A stretch of 64,000 nucleotides of DNA, taken from NCBI GenBank assembly GCA_030068075.1, contig CM057833.1, forward strand, positions 46,395,587-46,459,586, given 5' to 3'. Source of the stretch: Paguma larvata (taxonomy: Eukaryota > Chordata > Mammalia > Carnivora > Viverridae). This document shows positions 32,180-42,689 of the stretch, in pieces (within the stretch, counting starts at the first letter, position 1; the number at the start of each line of letters is the position of its first letter). The translations under genes were made by a program, and so were the position numbers. The notes beneath the pieces are model-generated. The model worked only from the letters and a program-made list of their open reading frames with translations. It was not told where the DNA came from and did no database searches.

Positions 32180-32218
32180 TTCCTTCCTTCCTTCCTTCCT
32201 TCCTTCCTTCCTTCCTTC
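32104..32218. repeat. (CTTT)n-(CCTT)n polypyrimidine microsatellite
   Basis: About 17 CTTT units followed by about 10 CCTT units, almost uninterrupted. Purine-pyrimidine asymmetric mirror repeat with H-DNA potential. The apparent frames on both strands are repeat translations. Confidence 0.97.
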
Positions 32219-32523
32219 ACAAACCTGAAGTCAGACATTGTTCCCAACACTGGAGTGAGTCAGACACCATTACCTGGTATCTGGAAGGTCACAAAATCAG
32301 GAGGGAAGCAGACCAATCATGAGAGATGGGTTCTTGGTGCCTTGACAGAATGAGAGGATGTACTGGGGCCAGTGAGCAGGGGAGACTGGTGGGAGCAGTA
32401 ACTGCTGGGTCAGGAAGGCAGGAAGCCTTGAGATGTGAAGCAGTAAGTGCTGATGTTGAGAAGTTAGGAGGATTTAGAACAGCTTATGCATAGGGACAAA
32501 AACTTGGTAAAGAATTGAGTAAA

Positions 32524-32753
32524 GGGGCACTTGGGTGGTTCAGTTGGTTAGGCATCCATTTTCAGCTCAACTCATATCTCCCAGTTCATGGGTTTGAGCC
32601 CTGTGTTGGGCTCTGTGCTGACAGTTCAGAGCCTGCAGCTTGCTTCATGTTCTGTGTCTCCCTCTGTCTCTCTGCTCCACCTCCACTCATGCTGTGTGTG
32701 TGTCTCTCTCTCTTTCTCAAAAATAAAGAAACATTAAAAAAAATTTTTTTAAA
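32524..32753 (+). mobile_element. Felid SINE
   Basis: GGGGCACTTGGGTGGTTCAG head, complete body with a GTGTGTGTCTCTC run, and AAATAAAGAAACATTAAAAA tail. Inserted in the L2 remnant. No clear target duplication. Confidence 0.95.
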
Positions 32754-33203
32754 GTAGAGCGAAAGAAGAGTCAGATAAACCACAAGGGTGGAGAGACTTT
32801 TTTACGTGGGAAGGACTTGGGTTCCAACCCATGGTAGGTGGAGAGACATTGACTAGATGGAAACATGAATGGGAGATGATGGTCTTTATGTTTAGGGCCT
32901 TGGAAACTGTGTGGAGGAGAGGCTGGAGGTGTCCATATGGGAGACTATTCCTGAGATAGTGATCCATGTTAGAGATGATGAGGACCAGGTCGAGGGTGGT
33001 GAGAGCAAGAATGGAGAGGAGGTAACTGCTTGAATGTAAGAAGTAAGACTCAGGTGGCAGAAAGGATATCCACACTCTTCACCAATATAAGGAACATAAG
33101 AAGGCAAAGGAGCACGTCTCAGGAGACAGTGGTGAGTTCAGATTGGGGCAGGTTGGAATGGTGATGCCCCAGGAAAAGCCACCAGGCACAGGTGACAACT
33201 CAG

Positions 33204-33548
33204 TCAGTTTGGGCTGCTATAACATATATCACAGACTAAGTGGCTTAAAAGTAAATATATTTTTCTGAGAGTTCAAGATCAAGGCACCAGCAGATTCTGT
33301 GTCTGCTGAAAGCCCACTTTCTGGCTCATAGGTGGCCATCTTTTCACTGTGTCCTCACAAGGCAGAAAGAGCCAGAGATGTCTGTGGGTCTGTCTTGTCA
33401 GGGCACTAACCCAATTCACAGGGGCTCCACCCTCAAGGCCTAATCACACTGTAAAGGCTCCACCTCCTAATATCACAGCCCTGTGGCAGGGGGAGGGGGT
33501 AGTTCAACATATGAATTGAGGTGGGGGAGCACACAGACATTCATAACA
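33204..33548 (-). mobile_element. Complete solo MaLR LTR
   Basis: Inverted relative of the LTR at 7019-7364: TTTGGGCTGCTATAACATAT, GGTGGCCATCTTTTCACTGT, GTCCTCACAAGGCAG, GGGCTCCACCCTCAAGGCC and CATATGAATTGAGGTGGGGG. It splits the L2 remnant. Confidence 0.85.
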
Positions 33549-33799
33549 GATATCCAGTAGATCCTGGAGCTGTTCTTTATCCTTATAGGTAAGGATTTGA
33601 GAGTCATCTGCATGTAGGTAGTTAGATCCTGATGGTAGTTGAGGTTTATCAAGAGAGGTACTAGGAGCAAAGAGACCTGAGGATGGACTCTGGCAAACCC
33701 TCCCTGTTGCTGGGAAGTGGTGGAAACCGATAAAGAAGGATCGGAAGGTGAAGGGTAGAGAGAAAAGATGGTAAGAATTGCAACTAAAGCCTCAGTCTT

Positions 33800-34250
33800 G
33801 GGCATTGTACAAGTGTGGATCTGAGTCCAGGTTCTGTCATTTATGAGCTCTGTGAGCTTGGGCAAGGTAACCTCTGAGAGTAAGTTATGGAGCATGAATC
33901 CAACCCCCAAACCAAGGGACTCCAGATTTATTGTCACAACATATACTGTCTCCACTTCCTTCCTTCTGATTTTACCTCCCCAAATTTCTGGACTGGGGAG
34001 ACAACAATCCTGAGACTGGCTCTAACTCTGAAGTCCACTTATGACTCAAGCATTCATGCCGAATCAATGCACACACTGTGGACCTCCTACACTGCTTCAT
34101 TCTGTATTTCAAGGGGCCAGAGATTCTGTTTCCCCTTCAGAATAATGGGGAGAACAATAGCATTTAACTCAGAGGATTGTTGTAAGGATCAAGTAAAGTG
34201 CAGAAGGAAGAATCATTCACTTATCAAGAGCTTAGCAAATATTGAAGAAC
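33800..34250 (+). mobile_element. MIR SINE split by duplicated segment B
   Basis: Left half (33800-33873): GATCTGAGTCCAGGTTCTGT, GTGAGCTTGGGCAAGGTAAC. Right half (34126-34250): CTGTTTCCCCTTCAGAATAA, GGATTGTTGTAAGGATCAAG. The two halves join collinearly when the intervening 252 bp are removed. Confidence 0.75.
33874..34125 (+). repeat. Local duplication, copy B (inserted in MIR)
   Basis: About 94% identical to 31038-31287, same orientation, start points about 2.84 kb apart. It sits in the middle of a plus-strand MIR, has no poly(A) tail, and shows no terminal inverted repeat and no obvious target-site duplication. Confidence 0.93.
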
Positions 34251-34492
34251 CATGAGAATGTGTCACAGAAACCCAAAGGAGAGGAGTTTCAAGAAAAAGG
34301 AACTATCAATCCTGCAGACGTCACAGGGAAACCAAGTGAGACAAGGCCTTAAATATGACCAGTGATTGGGCAGGTAGGCCAGCTAGTGGGCTTGGAGAGC
34401 ACAGTTTCAGTGGGCTGTAGGTACAGGTGCTTGATTCAGTGGGTTCCAGTGGTAGGCAGGGACTTTCAAGACCCACTGTCTCATTGTACCTT

Positions 34493-34698
34493 TCTTTTTC
34501 CTTCAGTTGATTTATTTATTTTTGAGAGATAGGGAATATAGGGGAAAGGCAGAGAGAGGGAGAGAGAGAATCCCAAACAGTCTCTGTGCTGCTGGCATGG
34601 AGCCCAATGTGGGGCTGGATCCCACGAAATGCGGGATCATGACCTGAGCAGCAATCAAGAGCCAGACACTTAACTGACTGAGCCACCCAGGAATCCCA
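34493..34698 (-). mobile_element. Felid SINE with TSD
   Basis: Inverted, from TTGATTTATTTATTTTTGAG to GAGCCACCCAGGAATCCC. Target duplication CATTGTACCTT (34482-34492) versus CATTGTAGCTT (34699-34709), one mismatch. Confidence 0.95.
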
Positions 34699-34999
34699 CA
34701 TTGTAGCTTTATTACCAGGGAAGAGGTAAGCATAATAGAAGCCCCACCCTGTTGGGGATCACTCCACCTCTGCAGGACTGTAAACTATGCCACCCCCCCC
34801 CCAAGCTTCCAGACTGAATGTCCACCCTTATCCCCATTGCTCATCCCCAGGTCATAACCTTACCATCTTTGTGACTGCTTGTCCAAGGCCTCTCTCCCCT
34901 GCCTGAGTGTAAGTCCATCGGAGCCTAACCTTCTCTGAGGCTTGGGTATCCAGAAGCAACCAGGCACCGGAGTACAATTTGGGACATAGTCGTGAACCT

Positions 35000-35420
35000 G
35001 CTGGACATGCCTTATTCTTGGGGAGTTCACATCTCAATGTGGGAGACTGACACTGAGTGGGAGAATCAGGACAGTGACAGAGGCTGTGAAGGAGGCCTGA
35101 GTGTGCAGGTCTAGAGCAGGCAGGGGTAGAGTAAAGAATTAGATGAGTGGTCAGGAAGGGTCTCAGTGAGGAAGTGGCAGTTCTACTGAGAGGCACACAG
35201 AGCCAGGACAGGAAGAAATGACAAGATAGAGGCAACATGCAAAACTCAGGAGGAATAGGATTCCAGACCCTGAGACCAGAAAGCACAGATGACCTGAGGT
35301 GGCAATAGATGGCCTGTTTGAAGACATGAAGGGAGGTTTGTGGGCCTAGGGACTTGGGGGGAAGGGAGTGGTCTGACAAATAAGATTGGAGAGAGCGGCA
35401 GGGTATCATCACTGGTGAGA
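35000..35420 (-). mobile_element. L2 LINE 3' portion
   Basis: TTCTTGGGGAGTTCACATCTC, GGTCAGGAAGGGTCTCAGTG, AGGAAGTGGCAGTTCTACTG and CCTGAGACCAGAAAGCACAG follow inverted L2 order. The 186-codon minus frame (34852-35412) lies mostly in this L2 text and is not a host gene. Confidence 0.7.
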
Positions 35421-35817
35421 TGTATCCCCAACTTCCTCACCCTCAGCCCCTCTTCTAAAGTGCTCTGCCCACCTTGGCAGCATCTGAAAGTCGCTGTCAC
35501 ACAGACTGAACCCACTCAACAGACATACCCTCAAGTGGTCTTTGAAGGAGAAAGTGCCCCCAGCTGGGAGCTGACAGTGTGGGGTCACCCAACCCTGGCC
35601 CCCTTCTTGTTGTCTGGCAGACGGTGCTCAGGGCATGTGATGAAGAGGCAAACATCATTTTAAAGGTCTTTATGCTTCACTCTAAGGATGGACAAGTGAA
35701 AAGAAATCTTCACACACAACATTTTATTTGGAAAATTTCAAATTTACAAAAAAGTTACAATAGCAATGCAATGAATGTATGCCCTTTAAGCAGCCCCGCC
35801 AAGTGTCCATGCTTGTC

Positions 35818-35910
35818 TACCTTTTCTCTCCCTCTTCCTCTCTCCTCCTCTTCTCTTATTCCTCCCTCTCCTCCCCCTCCTCTTCCTTCTTCTCTCTCTT
35901 TCTCTCTGTT
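35818..35910. repeat. CT-rich low-complexity tract
   Basis: Over 90 bp of almost pure pyrimidine with irregular CTC, CCT and TCT units. Confidence 0.9.
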
Positions 35911-36111
35911 GCCTGTGTGTTTACTCATTTTATTTTTTTTGGCTGAACTATTTGAATATTACTTGCAGGCATCATGATAGTTTGCCCCAAAATACTTTAC
36001 CATGGTCTCCTAAGAACCAGGAAATGGGAATATTCTATCTCACCATAATTCTCACACTCAGGAAACTTACACTGGCATACTACTATCTTGTAATATACAG
36101 TCATTATACAT

Positions 36112-36151
36112 AATATGATATGATATATATAATATAATATAATATAATATA
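36112..36151. repeat. AT-rich (ATAAT)n repeat
   Basis: About 40 bp of AT dinucleotides grading into ATAAT units. Self-complementary, with cruciform or slippage potential. Confidence 0.9.
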
Positions 36152-36246
36152 GCAATCATATGTGGGATCCAATCAGGGGCCATACATTTTAACTATCACA
36201 TTTTTTTAGTGTGTTTTTTCACCTAGATAATTCCCCAGGGTTGTTT

Positions 36247-36318
36247 GTGTTTTTTTTTGTGGGTTTTTTTTTTTTTTTGGTTTTGTTTTGTTCTGTTTTG
36301 TGTGTGTGTGTGTGTGTA
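36247..36318. repeat. T-rich and (TG)n tract
   Basis: T runs punctuated by G, then GTTTT units, then about 9 TG units. Confidence 0.9.
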
Positions 36319-36660
36319 TACACATGGTTTTTTGGTAGTATTTCACACCAGTGGAATGTTTGAAGGGTCTAGGCCAGTTGTTATACAGAATGTCCATCAG
36401 TTTAGATTTTTCTGATTATTTCTTCTTCATTAGATCCAGGTTGGTCAGGTTTTCCATGAATACTATGCAGGTGATGTTGAATCTTCTCGGTGTCTCACAT
36501 CAGGAACAATACGCACTGCCCTTGGTGATATTTTCTTTGGTCATCTAGCCAGGTGGTTTTCTCCAGATATCCCCAGTGTGGAGCCGCTTTATGCTTGTGT
36601 AGTTGATCGGCGTCCATGGATTATTCTGGCTTGAATCCAGTATTATGGTGGTTACAAATG

Positions 36661-37880
36661 CTTTTCTGCTTTTCTGCTACATTTCCTGATTGATATTCTT
36701 CAACAAAGAAGTGTTTCCCTTGCCACCCACCTCCAGAACATACCCACTTCTTATACACTTGGTGCTTGGGTTACACTGTCCAAGATAAAAATTCCATTCA
36801 AATTCAAAGTCCTGTTGACCCAGCTCAGGGGAAGGTGATGCAACTTAATTTACAGTTCCACTGAAGCCAGGGAAAAGGATCATTCCTCAAAGAAAACTTG
36901 AAATGCAATCATTAAAAGTAGCAGAAGGGGAAGCTAGGCAGACAAAAGTGTGTCTATGCATTAGAGTAAAGAGGTCATATTGGACCTCTCATCACATTTC
37001 CCATTACTTTGTGAGATACCCTACTCCCCAAAATAGCAGCGATTTGAAAAAAATAGAAAAAAAATCCTACATCAGGGTATCAGTATGGTACCGAGGAAAG
37101 GTTCCAAGCCCATAGTGGCCCAGACTGCTTCTATCTTGTGCTTCCCTGAGTATGGCCTTTGCACCCAAGACTACTCCTCTCAGTGCCTCACACTTCCTCC
37201 AGCTTTCCTCCACTATATTCATAGCGAAGGTTCCTACCAAGAAGTAAAAGTCTTTCTTCTGCCTTTTAAGGACACATCCTGGAGGCTGGACTCACCATTT
37301 CTGCTGGCATCCTACTAGGCAGAGCTTAGTCATATATATGGCCACGCCTCACTGCAGTGAAAACTGAGGAAAAATAGTCTTCATTTCATACAGTCATTGG
37401 TTCAGCTAAGAACTGGGGCTTTGATTACTATGGAGGGAAGGTAAAACCAAACTGAGAACGATTAGCCATCTCTTCCACAGATCCCACAGGTACATGCCGT
37501 CGTAAAGGTGAGAAAAATGCTCAGTGAAATTAAACAGCCAGGTGAAATTCACACAGGCAGTAAATCATTGTGTCGGCGTGCTTTCAAAGAGTGCTATGCT
37601 AGAGTGATTCTAATTTTGTCTTATCTGATCCACATTCCTATTCTACCTATTCTTATGGTTTGTTAAATTGCCTTCTCTGTGGGTTGAGTTGCAGTTTCAT
37701 GATGTAATGACCCTGGTGGTATCAGGTCTTTCTTAGAAATGTGCTGTTCATTTATAGCCAGTGTTCCCTGGATGACCCGCAAGGATAGCTGAAGCCCTGA
37801 TAATGTACACAGCAGTGACAAGAGATACAGATGGCAAGTAGAATGACAGTGGGTGTGTGTTGGAAAGTATCCCAGCCCGG
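36661..37880. other. Unassigned, includes unclassified repeat text
   Basis: No gene. 37316-37360 (AGAGCTTAGTCATATATATG, then GGCCACGCCTCACTGCAG) resembles the unclassified repeats at 8695 and 62395. A diverged inverted MIR core may lie at 37485-37610. Confidence 0.4.
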
Positions 37881-38025
37881 GAGCCTGGATACCCAGTTTC
37901 TAGCCCCAGTTCAGTCACTCATTAATTGTGTGAACCTGGTCAGATCATGACCTACTGTCCCTGTTCCCTCCTCCATGTGTTCCTTCTAGCTCTGATTCTC
38001 CCTCATTTGAGGTAATACCTGCCAG
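37881..38025 (+). mobile_element. MIR fragment
   Basis: AGTTCAGTCACTCATTAATT, GTGTGAACCTGGTCAGATCA in MIR order, diverged. Confidence 0.55.
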
Positions 38026-38169
38026 CACAATGATTCAAACTGGGTTCTGGATTATAAAAACATTTAAAGCCTCTACTTCCCTATGCCGTGCATTCTTAGA
38101 ATCTGTTGAATTTCAGGGCCTGGATTGCTAATTAGGCTTGCAGTTTGAGTTTATAAAATCTCATATTAT

Positions 38170-38325
38170 CAATGGGAAATGTTCATTAACCAAAATCTCT
38201 ATGAGAACAGGAATCGTGTTTGACTTTCTCACCATTGTATCCCCAGCAACTGTTGCTGCCCTCTTGTACACGGAGAGCTCCACAATATTGATTGACTTAA
38301 TGACTGAACTAGATGATATCCTTGC
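38170..38325 (+). mobile_element. L2 3' end
   Basis: TCTATGAGAACAGGAATCGTG, CTCACCATTGTATCCCCAGC, then ATTGATTGACTTAATGAC: the L2 terminus. Confidence 0.7.
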
Positions 38326-38404
38326 TAAATATATGTGACAAATTATTTCCCTCAGCCCCCTCTTCAAGAACAAACATGATCTTCAATGGAAGGAATAAGG
38401 AAAC

Positions 38405-38570
38405 TGGGATTTACACAGCACTTAGTTTGCAACTCGCCTCACTTACTTTTTCCAATGACTCTTCAAGGAAGCTATCATAATTTGATTTTTCTATGGATGA
38501 GAAACATGAGATTCAGAAGAACGAAGTAACTTACTTACAATTACAGAATTATTAACAAGAAATGTTCAGA
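38405..38570 (-). mobile_element. MIR SINE
   Basis: ACACAGCACTTAGTTTGCAAC, GGATGAGAAACATGAGATTC, AACGAAGTAACTTACTTAC. Confidence 0.65.
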
Positions 38571-39253
38571 AATTATATGAAGAAAACTGTAAGACACACT
38601 TGAAAGACACTTGAGTATACTTGAACAAATGGAAACACAACTCTTGTTCTTGGTTTAGACATCTCCACATCACTAGGATGTCAGTCCACTCTTGGTTAAT
38701 TTATTAATCAATGGTAATTCCAATAAAAATGCCAACAGCTGTTTTTTTTTTTTTCTGGAAGCAAGTAAGTTGATACCAAAATTCTTCTAGAAAAAAGCAT
38801 ACAAAAATAACTAGGAATCTGTGAAAGGTAAGAGCGAAGAGTCCTACCAAATATAAAGCATCTGCAAAGTCTCTGTAACTAAAATAGTCTAGTACCATGA
38901 TATGAATAGACAAACCAATAGAATAGATTAGGAGGTCCAGAAATAGATCCAATCATCTATGGAGTTCAGAATTAACTTGAATCATGAGGACAAAAATGGA
39001 CTTGTTAATAGATGGTGTTACAACAACCAGTTAGATATTTCAAAAAATAAAATAAAATTAGATCCATTCCTCACATTATATACAATAAAAAATTCCAAAT
39101 GTATCAAAGATCTAAATGTAAAATAATGAAACTATGTAAGTATGAAGAGAAAACATGGGTGAATTCTCTATAGGCTGGGTAGAGAAAGACTTTCTAACTA
39201 TGACTGAAAATCAAGATGTGATAAAATTAAAAAATAATAAATTTGACAACTCA

Positions 39254-39470
39254 AAAATTTTTAACTGTGTATTTATTTATTTTGAAAGAGAGAGAGACCA
39301 AGCTTGAGTGGGGGAGGGGCATAGGGAGAGAGGGAAAGAGAGAATCCCAAGCAGGCTCCATGCTGTCAGCACAGAGCCCAACACAGGGCTCAGTCTCACA
39401 AACCATGAAATCATGACCTGAGCTAAAATCAAGAGTCTGACGCTCGACCAACTGAGCCACCCAAGGTCCC
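39254..39470 (-). mobile_element. Felid SINE inserted in L1
   Basis: From the inverted tail (TAACTGTGTATTTATTTATT) to the head (CTGAGCCACCCAAGGTCCC). CTCAAAAA occurs at both ends (about 39250 and 39471), a probable target duplication. Confidence 0.93.
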
Positions 39471-39705
39471 CTCAAAAAAAAATTTTAAAAACACTTTTAA
39501 ATGGCAAAACATCATAAGGAAAGTCAAAAGACAAATGGCAAATTGTGAAAAATATTTACAATGCATATCACAGATAAAAGGCTAAGATTTCTAACATATA
39601 AAAAACCTAACACATTAAGGGAAAAAAAATTGTATGTAAAAATCATGAACAGATGATTCACAAAAGATAGAAAATAAATGGGCCTCTTAACACTAAAAGA
39701 AATGC

Positions 39706-40270
39706 TGTGACAGGCCGCATGTAGGATGGTCGCCCATGATTCCCACCTCCTGGTAGCTACAGCCTTGTGTAACCCCTCCACTTGCTTGTGGGCTGGACCC
39801 AGTGACTTGCTTCTAATGAATAGGATTTGCAAAAGTGATGAGAGGCCACATCTGAGATTAGGCTATAAAACAACTATGACTGCTGTCTTGGGTATGCAGT
39901 CTCACCTTCTAGCTCCCTTACCTGCTCTGAGAGAAGCCAGAGGCCATGTTGTGATCCACTGTCTGGAGAGCCCTGCATGGCAAGGAACCAAAGTCTCCAG
40001 CCAACAACCAGTGAGGACTTAAGGCCATCCAATAGGCACATGAATCTGCTTGGAAATGAATCTTCCTCTCGTTGAGCCCTAAAATGACTGCGACCATAGT
40101 CAACAGCTTGGTCGCAGCTTTGTGAGAGACCCTGAGCGGGAGGCACCAGCTAAATCACCACTCAATTCCCAACTCACAAAAACTGTGAGATAATAATGTT
40201 TTGTTGTTTTAAGTCACTAAGTATTGGGAGAAATTGTTATGTGACAATAAATAACATACATAATAACATA
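39706..40270 (+). mobile_element. Near-complete MLT1-type LTR inserted in L1
   Basis: Begins TGTGACAGGCCGCATGTAGG. It contains TGTGGGCTGGACCCAGTGAC, TTGCTTCTAATGAATAGGAT, GATTAGGCTATAAAACAAC, AACTGTGAGATAATAATG and TTTTAAGTCACTAAGTATTG. AATGC flanks both ends (39701-39705 and 40271-40275), consistent with a 5-bp target duplication. L1 text resumes afterwards. Confidence 0.88.
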
Positions 40271-40603
40271 AATGCACATTAAAATGATGCGAAGATATCA
40301 TTTCTCACACATCAGACTGGCAAAAATTCAAAAGCCTGAGAAACATCACAAGCTTGCATTGTTGGTAGGAGTGCAAAATGGTATACTCCCTAGAGAGAGA
40401 AATTTTTTATATCTAACAAAATAACTTTGCATTCTTCTGCAATCCAGCAATCCCACTTCTAGAATTTTACCCTAAAGATAGACCTCCAATAATACGAAAT
40501 ACAAACACACATAATTACTTACTGAAGCATTATTTGTAGTTGCAAAGACTACCTAAATGCCCAAACACAGAAGATTGGGCATGCCCATGGTAGATTACTA
40601 CTA

Positions 40604-41065
40604 TTTCAGTTATCTATTGCTCTGTAACCAACCACTTCAAAATTTAGCAGCTTAAAAGTACAGCCTATTATTTATGATTCTGTGAGTGGACTGGGCTCAG
40701 GTGGGTCATTCTTCCTATCCCTGTGCTATAGTCTGAGTCCACTCAGTTGACCATATTCAGCTGGGATCAGCTGATGCTGAAACAGCAAGAAGGTCTCTTT
40801 TCTCCAGATTATGTACATGAATTATCATCCCTCAGCAGTCTATGCTGAGCTTCTTTATATCATGTAGCTTCCTTCCAAGTGTAAAAAAAAACACAGACAC
40901 CCATAATCCTTTGAAGGTCTGTGATTGGAAGTTCTAGGACATCACTCATACCAAATGATATTGCTCAAAACAATTCACAAGGCCACCCCAAATTCAAGGG
41001 GAGAAGAAGTAGACTCTACCTTTTGCAAGGAGTAGCAGCAATTTGTGACCATGATAATCTACCAC
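40604..41065 (-). mobile_element. MLT1-type LTR inserted in L1
   Basis: Inverted LTR from CAGTTATCTATTGCTCTGTAA to ATGATAATCTACCA, with TCACAAGGCCACCCCAAATT and GAAGTAGACTCTACC inside. Older and more diverged than the neighbouring MLT1. Confidence 0.8.
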
Positions 41066-41829
41066 CAATAGTCACGTGTAAAAAAGAGTCAAAGACATCT
41101 CCATGAACTTTTATGCAATGACCTCTAGGAAAAAAAAGCAAAATGCAAAAGTGTATATATAGAGCCCGACCCTTGGTGTAAAAAAGGAGAAATAAGCAAA
41201 CACACAGGTATCCATCTGCTTCCTTTTGCAAAGAGAAATGCGGAACGATAAACCAGAAAGCAATAAAATTAGTTATCCACAACAAATTGAGGAATGAGGG
41301 AGGAATGACACTTCTCTGAGGACACCTTTTTTAGTTTTGACTTTGGAAGTGTCTTCATGTTCTACATGGTCAAAAACTCAAATCAACAAGGAAAATGTAA
41401 AACTGAATAAAAACAGAAATAAATGTACCAAGTAATTACTTCAGATACTGGAGGGGAAGAAAAAGCCATTATTGGTACAATTGAAGAAATTGGAATACAG
41501 ACTGTATATAGAAGTATTCTATTAATGTTAAAGTGTCTGAAACTATACCCAAGGTTACAAAAAGAAATATCCTAGTTCTTAGGTAATCCACACTAAAGTA
41601 CGAAGAGGTACTGTGGTGTGATATATGCAATCTACTCCCCCATGGCTCCAAAACATAATCCATACATTATTATATAACATTACAGAGTATCTCAAATATC
41701 TGAGTTCAGCTTTAGGCTTGAATAACTCTATAAAGTATAAGTGCTACAAACTTACAAACAAGATCATTTTAAAGTTTATTTAAATTTCTCTTGCATTTAT
41801 TTAATTTTTGAGACTTGAATAACTTTTTA

Positions 41830-41923
41830 TTTTAATTTTGTTTCAGAACATCTTTGTTTCAGAATGTAATTTTTTGTCGAACATTTGTCGTCTTCAGTCA
41901 GAGGAACTGAAACAAAATTAAAA
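41830..41923. repeat. Perfect 17-bp inverted repeat with 60-bp spacer
   Basis: TTTTAATTTTGTTTCAG (41830-41846) is matched exactly by its reverse complement at 41907-41923. It lies in the L1 3'UTR where the L1 text is interrupted (about 41650-41900). Confidence 0.85.
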
Positions 41924-42056
41924 GGGAGAGAATGGAATAGCGAATGTTGCAAAATATTAAAAATTGGCAAATACTGACAAAGGGTACACAAGAGTTTCTG
42001 GGACTTGCAGGTTTTCTGTAAGTTTGAAATAATTTCAAAATAAAAAAAGTTTTTGA

Positions 42057-42689
42057 AAGATTATATAGTTGGTGAGTGAGTGAAGTATTCATGTCTCATT
42101 CCTAGGGCTGTCTAATATCAAAGCTCAAGTGCATTGTTCTTCATGGCACCACCTATCATTTTGAGTGGGAGGGATGGATTCACCATTCTCAGTCATTGGG
42201 ACCAAGCAGGACCACAGTGCCTCTGCCCAGGACTGGGCAGTCAGCCTGCAGCCTTGAGCAGAGGAAAAGAAAAGGCTCCCACTGTCTTTGGCTTTGAGGG
42301 ACTCACTCTCTAATCCACTGAGCTAACCAACTCCAGACCTTTCTCTGTAGAGAACCATGTAATAGGCATGTAAAAGCGATGAAGGGGATTCCTTTGGAAA
42401 CTTGTGTAAATAACTCTTTGAGCAGAAGAAAGATTGCCAACACCTGCTTTTTGTTTTCTGGTATTTATTAAAGCCACCCTGTGAGGCACCTCTATGCTTT
42501 CGGGATCTTATTCATTTATCTGAGTTCATTCTTGGTTCAGGGTCAGCCTTCTGGGGGCAAAAATTTGGCAAGGATCAGAGGAGGGTCACTGACTCTGGGC
42601 TTTCAGTAAATGGTCTAGTTAGACAATAATAATCTTGAGGCCAAATCTGATTGTTCACCATGCTTTTCCTAACTCATTACTTCCTACTT
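42057..42689. other. Unassigned sequence
   Basis: No gene or clear repeat. The minus strand at 42310-42332 has a tRNA A-box-like word (TTAGCTCAGTGGATTAG) but no B-box. Confidence 0.45.

Larger units (their letters stand above)
32225..34470 (-). mobile_element. L2 LINE remnant split by three insertions
   Basis: Inverted L2 text occurs in four collinear pieces: 32225-32523, 32754-33203, 33553-33795 and 34262-34470. Markers are CAGGAAGGCAGGAAGCCTTG in the first, GAGAGTCATCTGCATGTAGG in the third and GACCAGTGATTGGGCAGG in the last. The gaps are a SINE, a MaLR LTR and a MIR. The order suggests one original element more than 1.2 kb long. Confidence 0.65.
35713..36660 (-). mobile_element. L1-derived 3' region with simple-repeat expansions
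   Basis: Inverted L1M-type 3' text: GAAAATTTCAAATTTACAAA, TTGCAGGCATCATGATAGTT, GGGATCCAATCAGGGGCCAT, GGTCTAGGCCAGTTGTTATA, TTAGATCCAGGTTGGTCAGG and CTATGCAGGTGATGTTGAAT. Three simple-repeat tracts lie inside it. Confidence 0.6.
38705..42056 (+). mobile_element. Ancient L1 (L1M class), ORF2 part and 3'UTR, with nested insertions
   Basis: Collinear L1 text runs from the ORF2 region (CCAATAAAAATGCCAACAGC, ATGGACTTGTTAATAGATGG, TCAAAGATCTAAATGTAAAA) through CTCACACATCAGACTGGCAA and GCAATCCCACTTCTAGAATT. It ends in a 3'UTR with GAAGAAATTGGAATACAGAC and TTTCTGTAAGTTTGAAATAA, then an A-rich end. It carries a SINE, a plus MLT1 and a minus MLT1. The ORF2 frame is destroyed, so there is no activity. 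Confidence 0.85.

Noticed and set aside
32037..32250. Open frames on both strands with leucine/serine/phenylalanine or lysine/arginine/glutamate repeats
   Set aside because: Direct translation of the CTTT/CCTT microsatellite.
33473..33955. 160-codon minus-strand open frame
   Set aside because: Spans the MaLR LTR, L2, MIR and the duplicated segment, so it is a chance frame across unrelated elements.
34852..35412. 186-codon minus-strand open frame
   Set aside because: Lies largely over L2-derived sequence on the L2 sense strand. No complete domain is recognisable, so it is repeat-derived at most.
42305..42335. Minus-strand tRNA-like word TTAGCTCAGTGGATTAG
   Set aside because: Only an A-box-like match. 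No B-box and no cloverleaf can be drawn, so it is not a tRNA gene or a clear SINE.
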